Shown one piece after another: positions 33,971-41,207 of a stretch of 64,000 nucleotides of DNA (position 1 is the stretch's first letter; each line of letters opens with the position of its first letter). Origin of the DNA: Competibacter_A sp002352125. Lineage in GTDB: Bacteria; Pseudomonadota; Gammaproteobacteria; Competibacterales; Competibacteraceae. Where the stretch lies: assembly GCA_035441325.1 (NCBI GenBank), contig DAOROA010000008.1, positions 28,348-92,347 of the forward strand, in the 5' to 3' direction. Made by a program: the position numbers and the translations under genes. A model generated the notes under the pieces. It made no database searches. It had not been told where the DNA came from and was given only the letters and a program-made list of their open reading frames with translations.

Positions 33971-35414
33971 TCCCAATCCATCGCCAGGCCTTTCCGGCCA
34001 GCACTTCCGCCGGATCGCCGCCCACGGCTTCGGCGACCCGTACAACGCCTATCCGCATTCGATGGCTTGGTATAAAGGTTATTTGTACGTCGGAACCACC
34101 CGTGCCAATTTGTGCATGCTGAAGGTGTCCAAGATTCCCACCAAGTTCGCGTTCTGGCCAGTGGATTGTCCCGACAACCTGTACGACCTGGACATGCGGG
34201 CGCAGATTTGGCGCTACCATCCAGCCGATGGGGAATGGCGAGAGGTTTATCGTTCGCCGCTGATCACCGGCGAGAAGGGTAACGTCATTCCCCGGGACAT
34301 GGGCTATCGCGGCATGGCGGTATTTCAGGGCGAGTCGGACCCGGAACCGGCTTTGTACGTCTCGACCTACGCATCGGCCGAGGGGCCCGGCGCTTACGTC
34401 CTGCGCAGCGTGGACGGCGAGCATTTCGCGCCGGTCTCCAAGCCTGGCCTGTTGGAACTGCCCACCACCAGCATCCGCACTCTGACCCCGTTCAAAGACC
34501 GCCTGTTCACCGCGCCGACCGGCCGGGCCGGCGGCAGCCCGAACGTCGCCGATATCGCGGTCATCTACGAAAGCCGCGACCCGATCCGAGGCGATTGGAC
34601 GCCCGTCAACGCGCCCGGTTTCGGCGATCCGGACAATGCCGGCGTCTTCGAGATGATCGGTTTCGGCGATCATCTGTATGCCGGCACCATGAACTTCAAG
34701 CGGGGTTTCCAAGTGTGGCGCACTCGCGCCGCGGGCGATCCTCCTTACGCTTGGGAGCAGATCATCGCCGAGGGCGCTTACCGCGGTCCATTGAATCAAG
34801 GCGTGGTCAGCCTCGCGGAGTTCAAGGGCGCGCTCTACATCGGCGGCGGCATTCAAAACGGCGGTATCGACAGCGTACACAAGGTCGGACCCGCCGCGCC
34901 GGAACTGATCCGCTTCCATCCCGACGGGCATTGGGATTTGATCGTCGGCGCCCAGCGCGATACGCCCGATGGTTCCAAGCAACCGCTATCCGGATTCCGC
35001 CCAGGATTCAATAACTTATTCAATGGTTATTTCTGGCGGATGGCCGCCCACGAAGGCTGGCTGTATCTGGGCACGCTGGACTGGAGCCGGATGCTATCCT
35101 ACGCCGACCGGGAACGCTGGCCGGCTTGGTTCCGGCGCACGGTCGATCGAATCGGTCTGGAAAAAATCATCGAACGGCAAGCCGGTTTCGACTTGTACCG
35201 CAGTGCCGATGGGGAAAACTGGTTACCGGTGACCACCAGCGGCTTCGGCAATCCCTACAATTACGGCTTGCGCAGCTTGGTTTCCACGCCTCATGGCTTA
35301 TTCGTCGGCGCGGTCAATCCGTTCGGTCCGCGCGTGGCGTGTCGGGAAAGGGAAGAATGGGCCTATCGCGACAACCCGGACGGCGGGTTGGAAATCTGGC
35401 TGGGCCACCGTTGA
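33933..35414 (+). CDS. Propeller-like protein with GFG(D/N)PxN motifs, unknown function
   Basis: A 493-residue protein without signal peptide or membrane segment. The strand pattern and recurring motifs suggest a beta-propeller: HGFGDPYNAYPHSMAWYKGY, PGFGDPDNAGVFEMIGFGDH and SGFGNPYNYGLRSL, each followed by a (L/V)Y(V/A/I)G-type strand, and sialidase-like phrases (LYVGTTR, LYAGTMN, LYIGGGI, LYLGTLD). A paralogue lies at 39909-41195. Overlap of 38 bp with the hydrolase gene upstream and one base with the sulfotransferase gene downstream points to tight co-expression. I do not recognise a characterised family; a carbohydrate- or ester-binding or -processing role is a guess. No catalytic set is visible. 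Confidence 0.8.
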   Translation: MIANPSRSLQPFDPNPSPGLSGQHFRRIAAHGFGDPYNAYPHSMAWYKGYLYVGTTRANLCMLKVSKIPTKFAFWPVDCPDNLYDLDMRAQIWRYHPADGEWREVYRSPLITGEKGNVIPRDMGYRGMAVFQGESDPEPALYVSTYASAEGPGAYVLRSVDGEHFAPVSKPGLLELPTTSIRTLTPFKDRLFTAPTGRAGGSPNVADIAVIYESRDPIRGDWTPVNAPGFGDPDNAGVFEMIGFGDHLYAGTMNFKRGFQVWRTRAAGDPPYAWEQIIAEGAYRGPLNQGVVSLAEFKGALYIGGGIQNGGIDSVHKVGPAAPELIRFHPDGHWDLIVGAQRDTPDGSKQPLSGFRPGFNNLFNGYFWRMAAHEGWLYLGTLDWSRMLSYADRERWPAWFRRTVDRIGLEKIIERQAGFDLYRSADGENWLPVTTSGFGNPYNYGLRSLVSTPHGLFVGAVNPFGPRVACREREEWAYRDNPDGGLEIWLGHR

Positions 35415-36316
35415 TGGGATCATCGATGCCAGCACCGCTGTTCGTTCTCACCTGCATGCGTTCCTATTCGTCCCTGGTTTGCGCCATGCTGGGCCAGCAT
35501 CCGGCGATGTACGGTTTGCCGGAACTGAATCTGTTCATGGCCGATACCCTGGCCGGCGTGATGAACAAACTACAAATCGTGCGCCCGCAAAGCCTGCATG
35601 GCCTGTTGCGCGTGGTGGCGCAAGTCGAGTATCGAGCCCAAACCACGGACACCGTGGAAAAAGCTCGCGATTGGCTGCAACGACACGCCCATTGGAATGC
35701 CGGGCAATTTCTCGCTTTATTGGCGGAGCGCACCGGCGGCTCCCGCATTATGGTGGACAAAAGCCCCAGCACTGCCCTAAACCCTGCCAATTTACGCCGA
35801 TTGTACCGGGCGTTCCCGAATGCTCGTTTTTTGCATTTGGTGCGCCATCCGCGCGCAACTTGTAACTCCATCCATCAGCTCCAACAAAAAAACGCGCACC
35901 GGCGCAACGAACATAAAGCGGTCGAGTTGCCGCCAGAGCAACTTTGGTCGAGAATCAACTCGAATATTCTCGCATTTACCGGCCATTTACCCCCTAGCCA
36001 ATGGATGCTGATCCAAGGCGAGCGATTGCTAACCCAGCCAGAGCTCTATTTGGCTCAAATTGCTGGCTGGCTCGGTTTGAGCAGCGATGCGCACAGCATG
36101 GCGGCCATGCTACACCCGGAGCAATCTCCTTATGCCTGCATTGGACCACCCAATGCACCGTTCGGCAACGATCCCAACTTCTTGCGTAATCCCATTTACG
36201 TCAAGCGGCCAATTTCGCCGCAGCAACTGGAAGGACCGCTGGAGTGGCAACAAGGCCAAAGAGATGGTTTTTCTAGCTCGACCATAGCTTTGGCTCGCCG
36301 TTTTGGCTATCGTTGA
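35414..36316 (+). CDS. Sulfotransferase family protein (1 of 4)
   Basis: A 300-residue PAPS-dependent sulfotransferase-like protein. The 5'-phosphosulfate-binding region reads LFVLTCMRSYSSLVCAMLGQ with HP after it; the 3'-phosphate-binding region is FLHLVRHPRATCNS. The C-terminus GFSSSTIALARRFGYR is shared with its three paralogues in this window, as is the MLGQHPxxYGLPExNLF block. Such enzymes transfer sulfate to hydroxyl or amino groups of small molecules or lipids in the cytoplasm. ATG 35414 overlaps the upstream stop by one base; ATG 35426 (MPAPLFVL), with GGGA before it, is an equally good start. GC content drops along the second half of the gene. Confidence 0.85.
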   Translation: MGSSMPAPLFVLTCMRSYSSLVCAMLGQHPAMYGLPELNLFMADTLAGVMNKLQIVRPQSLHGLLRVVAQVEYRAQTTDTVEKARDWLQRHAHWNAGQFLALLAERTGGSRIMVDKSPSTALNPANLRRLYRAFPNARFLHLVRHPRATCNSIHQLQQKNAHRRNEHKAVELPPEQLWSRINSNILAFTGHLPPSQWMLIQGERLLTQPELYLAQIAGWLGLSSDAHSMAAMLHPEQSPYACIGPPNAPFGNDPNFLRNPIYVKRPISPQQLEGPLEWQQGQRDGFSSSTIALARRFGYR

Positions 36317-36346
36317 AATCTATTAATAAAGTTTGGAGCTACCACG

Positions 36347-37714
36347 ATGCGGTCGAACAAGTTTGGCATGAAAACCAGCATTATGAGTCACTTACTTACC
36401 CGTTTTCTCATACTGAGCATTATTTTATTCATTTCGGGCTGCCCTGCAGGACAGGAAAGCAACCCAACAGGATTCGCCGACCGGACCCAACAATTTGAAA
36501 AAACATCTCCTCTCTCTTCCAATACAAGAGGAAATCGCGATGACAAACTTATTAATCGATTCAAAAAATTCGACCAAAACGGAGATGGCATTATCTCTCG
36601 CGAAGAACTGAATCGCCCTAGATTGTTCCAGCGATTGGATCAAAATGGAGATGGATCAATAACGTTGGAAGAAGCCAAAAGCCATATACAATACAAGAGA
36701 AGCGCTGGTCGTAACCAACGCTTTGATCAAAACAACGACGATTCGATAATGCCGGAAGAAGCTATTTCCTATCGAAATAACCGGCGTCAACTTGCTTACA
36801 ATTCGATCAACACGGAAACAGATATAGCGACTGACGCAGCAACAGCTTGGACTCCTTCAAGAGTTACCGATGCCAGGGCATACTCAAGAAACAACAATGC
36901 AAGACATTTTTCGGCTTCTGACTCTGCGTTCGCTCAATATCCAAATATCCGGTATGCAGAGATTCCTGGGGTTGATCCCAATTTATTGAGCTTGGATATT
37001 TATGCCCCCAAAACGGGCCAGAATCACCCAATTATGATTATGGTTCACGGTGGTGGCTGGCAACGCGGTGACAAGGCCAACGCCAATGTCGTCGCCAACA
37101 AAGCCCGTTATTTTACGGGAATGGGCTATATTTTCATCAGCATGAACTACCGGTTATCCCCCGTATTCAAACATCCTACACCCGTGCAGGATGTGGCCAG
37201 GGCAATAGCTTGGACCGATAGCAATATCGGTCGTTACGGCGGTAACGCCGAGCACCTTTATTTGATGGGGCATTCGGCCGGCGCGCACTTGGCTGCGCTG
37301 GTGGCGACCGACCAACGGTACTTGCAGGCCGCTGGAAAAAACCTGCAACTGCTTAAGGGCGTCATTCTTCTGGATGGTGCTGGCTATGATATTCCAAGGC
37401 TTATGAGAGAACACAACCAGCCAAATATTTATGTGTCGGCCTTCAGTAATGACGAGCGCATCTGGAAAGACGCTTCTCCTATTACTCATATAGCCGCCGG
37501 TAAAAACATTCCGCCTTTCTTGATTTTTTATACTCCACGCCCACGCGCCCAGATGCTATCCGAGAACTTGCGCGAATCTCTATTACGTGCAGGTGTTACC
37601 GTTCGCAGCAAAATGATTAACAAAAGTCACAAACAAATAAATCAAGAAATTGGCAATCCTAATGATGAAGCAACCCAAATCATTACAGATTTTCTGAAAA
37701 ATAATTCAACTTAA
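36347..37714 (+). CDS. EF-hand lipoprotein with esterase (alpha/beta hydrolase) domain
   Basis: A 455-residue lipoprotein: basic N-terminus, hydrophobic LILSIILF and lipobox ISGC (Cys32). Residues about 70-140 hold three EF-hand loops: DQNGDGIISREEL, DQNGDGSITLEEA and a variant DQNNDDSIMPEEA. After a linker comes a BD-FAE/acetyl-esterase-like domain with the oxyanion motif HGGGW, GHSAGAH nucleophile elbow and a late histidine in NKSHKQIN. Calcium-dependent, surface- or periplasm-facing esterase is the natural reading. The gene is visibly AT-richer than everything around it, with AT-ending codons, which suggests recent transfer. GGAG precedes ATG 36347. No homologue in the window. Confidence 0.87.
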   Translation: MRSNKFGMKTSIMSHLLTRFLILSIILFISGCPAGQESNPTGFADRTQQFEKTSPLSSNTRGNRDDKLINRFKKFDQNGDGIISREELNRPRLFQRLDQNGDGSITLEEAKSHIQYKRSAGRNQRFDQNNDDSIMPEEAISYRNNRRQLAYNSINTETDIATDAATAWTPSRVTDARAYSRNNNARHFSASDSAFAQYPNIRYAEIPGVDPNLLSLDIYAPKTGQNHPIMIMVHGGGWQRGDKANANVVANKARYFTGMGYIFISMNYRLSPVFKHPTPVQDVARAIAWTDSNIGRYGGNAEHLYLMGHSAGAHLAALVATDQRYLQAAGKNLQLLKGVILLDGAGYDIPRLMREHNQPNIYVSAFSNDERIWKDASPITHIAAGKNIPPFLIFYTPRPRAQMLSENLRESLLRAGVTVRSKMINKSHKQINQEIGNPNDEATQIITDFLKNNST

Positions 37715-37910
37715 GGTTACAGCACTTTCCAATAGCCTAGCGATGCCATGCCGTCCATTATTGGTGGGAGCCTCACAACTTGCTTCCTGCCGTTGCGGTC
37801 GATACCCGCCGCTTCGATAGATGCGAAATGACGTCACCTGGATCGTTTTTCAACGCTCAGTAGCCGCTGTGTGATTTTGCGGCCCATCAGCAAGTTGCAG
37901 ACGTACAACC

Positions 37911-38801
37911 ATGCATAGCCCTTTGTTCATCCTCTGCCCCGGCCGCTCGTTTTCTTCGGTGGTCTGCACCGCCATCGGCCAACATCCCGAACTGTACGAC
38001 GTGCCGGAAATCTATCTCGGCATTGCCGACACGGTGGGCGAATTGCTCGACAGGGCCACCGAGCATGGCAAAAAATACCTGGCCTACGGGTTGGTTCGGG
38101 TCATCGCCCAGTTGCATCACGGCGACCAGAGCGAACGTAGCGCTTTGGAAGCATGGGCGTGGTTGCGCGCGCATCGATCCTGGACTACCAGCCGGATCTA
38201 TCACCACGTAGCCGAGCGCATCGCTCCCAAGCGCCTGGTCGATAAAAGCCCCACCCACGGCCGGCCGGAAAACCTGGAGCGGTTGCGCACCACATTCCCG
38301 GATGCTTTCTTTCTGCATTTGCTCCGCCACCCAAACGCCACGACTCGCTCGCTGTACAAGGTCCACTTCCAGCGCCTCGCCACGCGGCAACCGGAAAAAC
38401 TTCCCCAGCTAGGAAAACGAGTGGAACGGCAGTGGCTCAAGGTACATCGCAACATCCTCGCCTTCATCGGGCAATTGCCGCCCAGTAAAACGATGTGGAT
38501 CCAGGGCGAACAACTGCTGGCCGATCCGGACTCGTATTTTTCTCAAATCGCCGAATGGCTGGAAATCCGCACCGATCCTGCGGCCATCGAGGCCATGAAA
38601 CATCCCGAGCGTTCCCCCTATGCCCGGCCCGGTCCGCCCAGCGCCCCCTATGGTAACAATAGCGGTTTTCTGGAAGACCCCGTTTTGCGAATCGGCAGGC
38701 CATCCACCGGCACTCTGCTGGGTCCTCTCGAATGGTCCGGTCGAGGAGATGGCTTTTCTTCCGATACCATCGTCCTGGCCCGGCAGTTCGGCTACCATTA
38801 G
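37911..38801 (+). CDS. Sulfotransferase family protein (2 of 4)
   Basis: A 296-residue sulfotransferase-like protein. PAPS regions: LFILCPGRSFSSVVCTAIGQ at the N-terminus and FFLHLLRHPNATTRSLY in the middle (about residue 140). It ends GFSSDTIVLARQFGYH, matching the paralogues. The block PELYDVPEIYLGIADTVGE aligns with the equivalent segment of the minus-strand copy at 38917-39843, its closest relative here. No signal peptide; cytoplasmic. Preceded by about 195 bp without recognisable features and no strong ribosome site. Acceptor substrate unknown; sulfation of the product of the nearby synthase is the working idea. Confidence 0.85.
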   Translation: MHSPLFILCPGRSFSSVVCTAIGQHPELYDVPEIYLGIADTVGELLDRATEHGKKYLAYGLVRVIAQLHHGDQSERSALEAWAWLRAHRSWTTSRIYHHVAERIAPKRLVDKSPTHGRPENLERLRTTFPDAFFLHLLRHPNATTRSLYKVHFQRLATRQPEKLPQLGKRVERQWLKVHRNILAFIGQLPPSKTMWIQGEQLLADPDSYFSQIAEWLEIRTDPAAIEAMKHPERSPYARPGPPSAPYGNNSGFLEDPVLRIGRPSTGTLLGPLEWSGRGDGFSSDTIVLARQFGYH

Positions 38802-38820
38802 CCACCGCGCCAGCCGCCCC

Positions 38821-38993
38821 GCGGGACGATCACCGGTAACCGGAATACCGCGCTAACATCACGGTCGCCGGGCTAAAACCCGAACCGTCCGGCATCCACT
38901 CCAGAGCGCGGGACGATCACCGGTAACCGAAATACCGCGCTAACATCACGGTCGCCGGACCAAAACCCGAACCGTCCGGCATCCACTCCAGAG
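38821..38993. repeat. 87-bp tandem duplication of a sulfotransferase gene end
   Basis: Positions 38821-38906 and 38908-38993 are direct repeats with an 87-bp period and three mismatches. The right copy is the real 3' end, including the stop (38917-38919), of the minus-strand sulfotransferase gene; the left copy lies beyond that stop and codes for the same PDGSGF...ARYFGYR tail out of use. The unit is exactly 29 codons. It may come from replication slippage or be a relic of a third tandem sulfotransferase gene. Confidence 0.9.
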
Positions 38994-39843
38994 GATCGGT
39001 CAAATTGGTTTTCGGCGGCGAACCGGTCCGCAGATGCGGGTCTTCCAAGTATTTGCGATTGTTGCCCCCACGGGCATTGGCGGGCCCAACGGAAGCAAAT
39101 GGCGAGTTTTCCGGATGCTTCATCGCCTCGATGGCTTCCGGATCGGCCCGAATGCCCAGCCACACGGTGATCTGGCGCAGATAGCGATCCGGATCAGCCA
39201 GCAACAGTTCGCCCTGCAAGCGAATGCTCTGCCCGGCCGGCAATCGTTCGGTGAAGCGAACGATGTGACCATGCACCTTGAGCCAGTTCTCCTCGATCCG
39301 GTCGGCGTTCGGAGAGGATACGGTCTGACGGCGGCGGGCACGCTGGTCTTGCCGCGCCTGGTACAGCGATTTGCCGGTCGAGCGTGGATGCCGTGTCAGA
39401 TGCAGAAACCGCGCGGCGGGAAACGCTCCGTACAGGCGCGCCAAATGAGCGAAATCCCCGCAGTTGCTGGGACTTTTCTCGACCAACTGCTGGTTGTCCA
39501 CCAAAGCCGCCACATGCCAAGCCAGCTCTCGCACCGTCATCGTTGGCCGCTCTCGCAACCATTGCCAAGCCCGTTCGATAGTCGCCTCGGTCTGCTCGCC
39601 ATCGTGCAACTGGGCGATGGCTCTGGCCAAACCGTGGGTACGATGCCGATCACCCGGCCCGTCGAATCGCTGGAAAATACCGCCTACGGTATCAGCGACG
39701 AAAAAATTGGTTTCCGGCAACCCATACAGTTCGGGATGCTGGCCCAGCATTCCGCACACGACCGAGGAAAAAGAACGGCCCGGGCAAAGAATAAACAACG
39801 GTTGATAATCGGCATGTTCTTTGCGAACCCCTTTATAATTCAC
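38917..39843 (-). CDS. Sulfotransferase family protein (3 of 4)
   Basis: A 308-residue sulfotransferase-like protein with LFILCPGRSFSSVVCGMLGQ (5'-phosphosulfate region) and FLHLTRHPRSTGKSLY (3'-phosphate region), ending TVMLARYFGYR. The start is GTG 39843 with GGGAG about nine bases upstream. It runs opposite to its nearest paralogue (37911-38801), tail to tail, with the tandem repeat of its own 3' end between them. A 65-bp divergent spacer separates it from the second propeller-like gene. Closest in sequence to copy 2, which suggests a local duplication and inversion. Confidence 0.85.
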   Translation of the reverse strand: MNYKGVRKEHADYQPLFILCPGRSFSSVVCGMLGQHPELYGLPETNFFVADTVGGIFQRFDGPGDRHRTHGLARAIAQLHDGEQTEATIERAWQWLRERPTMTVRELAWHVAALVDNQQLVEKSPSNCGDFAHLARLYGAFPAARFLHLTRHPRSTGKSLYQARQDQRARRRQTVSSPNADRIEENWLKVHGHIVRFTERLPAGQSIRLQGELLLADPDRYLRQITVWLGIRADPEAIEAMKHPENSPFASVGPANARGGNNRKYLEDPHLRTGSPPKTNLTDPLEWMPDGSGFGPATVMLARYFGYR

Positions 39844-39908
39844 GCATTCATTCTCCCAGGCTCGTTCCGCTACCGGCCGGATCCCGCCAACCCAATACGG
39901 TCAATCGC

Positions 39909-41195
39909 ATGTCCTCACAACCTTCTTTTCAGTTTCATGACATCCCTGCCGCGCTCCTGCCAGAGGCCAACCGATATCTCGTTCAGGCAGCGGCCTGGTT
40001 TCAGGGCTGGCTGTATCTGGGCATAACCTGCTACCCGGCCGATCCGCACCAGGCCGGCACCGCGCTCCTGTTGCGTCACCGCCTGCGCGAATCCAGTTGG
40101 GAATCGCTACACGCAGCACCGATCGAATCCCGTTGGATAGCCCGCAATGGCCAACACCGCCAGTTCCCGCTAGAGCTCGGTTGGCGGACGATGACCGTAC
40201 TACCCGGCCACCCTCAACCGACGCCGACGTTATACGCCATCCGCCTGGGCCTGCGCACACCCGCCCTGCTGCACACCGAGGACGGTATCCATCTTCGGGA
40301 GATACCCCATCTGGAAGCGGGCGGCAATCGCGGTCCCTTCGTCAGCCTGCACGGTTTTTCGGGCAAAGTCTTCGCCATTCCCGCCAGCGCCATCCACGAC
40401 ACCGGACGCGACGGTGCGGTCGTTTACGTCACCGCCAACCTCTTGTCCCAATCCTGGCGGCCTGCTTGCGAATCCGGCTTCGGCGATCCCGAAAACCGGA
40501 CGATCGATGCTCTGCAGGTCGCTCACGGCCAATTGTACGCCGCTACCGGCAATCCGCTAGGCGGCTTCCAGCTTTGGAAGACCTCGGCCCACAACGAACC
40601 GCCCTTCGCATGGGAATTAGTCCTGAGCGAAGGCGCCCAGCGCTATACGCTCGATCCTCGCATCGAAACCATGACCACCTTCAAGGATGCGCTTTACCTC
40701 GGTACCCGTTCGCCGCATCCTGACCCCGATTGGGAATTCGCCACCTCCGGCGCCGAAATCATTCGGGTTTTGCCCGACGGACGTTGGGAGCTGGTCATGG
40801 GCACGCCGCGCTTCTCGCCCATCGGACTACAAATACCGCTTTCCACCCACGGTCCCGGCTTTGGCGATACCCGCATGGGACGGATTTCCCGGCTCGCCGC
40901 CACCCCCGATGCCCTGTACGCCGCGCTCGGCCATCACGAATCGCCGTCTGCTACCCGGACGGCGCCCACGACCAGCGGCTTTGCATTGTGGAAAACCCAC
41001 GACGGCGAAGCATGGCAAGAAATCAAACAACAAGACTTCGAACAACCCGCCGCAGTCAACTTGCGGGTGCTGCAACCGACGCCGCACGGGCTGGTAGCCG
41101 CTGGCGACTGGGATATTACGTTAGATCCGGCCGCACGGCCGGGTATCTGGCTGGAAACACACTCGAATGTTCCCTTTCAAGCGCCGCTAAAGTAG
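39909..41195 (+). CDS. Propeller-like protein, paralogue of the 33.9-kb gene
   Basis: A 428-residue cytoplasmic-looking protein related to the protein at 33933-35414: shared phrases include SGFGDPENRTIDAL, LGGFQLWKTSAHNEPPFAWE (compare GFQVWRTRAAGDPPYAWE) and DALYLGTRSP, with repeated LY(A/L)xx strands. The DNA overlap-free position and lack of a signal peptide tell little about function. It is convergent with the M50/HlyD gene, 12 bp away, and divergent from sulfotransferase 3. As with its paralogue, no characterised family is recognised; pairing of this fold with sulfotransferases twice in 8 kb suggests the two families work on the same substrate or scaffold. Confidence 0.78.
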   Translation: MSSQPSFQFHDIPAALLPEANRYLVQAAAWFQGWLYLGITCYPADPHQAGTALLLRHRLRESSWESLHAAPIESRWIARNGQHRQFPLELGWRTMTVLPGHPQPTPTLYAIRLGLRTPALLHTEDGIHLREIPHLEAGGNRGPFVSLHGFSGKVFAIPASAIHDTGRDGAVVYVTANLLSQSWRPACESGFGDPENRTIDALQVAHGQLYAATGNPLGGFQLWKTSAHNEPPFAWELVLSEGAQRYTLDPRIETMTTFKDALYLGTRSPHPDPDWEFATSGAEIIRVLPDGRWELVMGTPRFSPIGLQIPLSTHGPGFGDTRMGRISRLAATPDALYAALGHHESPSATRTAPTTSGFALWKTHDGEAWQEIKQQDFEQPAAVNLRVLQPTPHGLVAAGDWDITLDPAARPGIWLETHSNVPFQAPLK

Positions 41196-41207
41196 GAACA
41201 TGAATGA

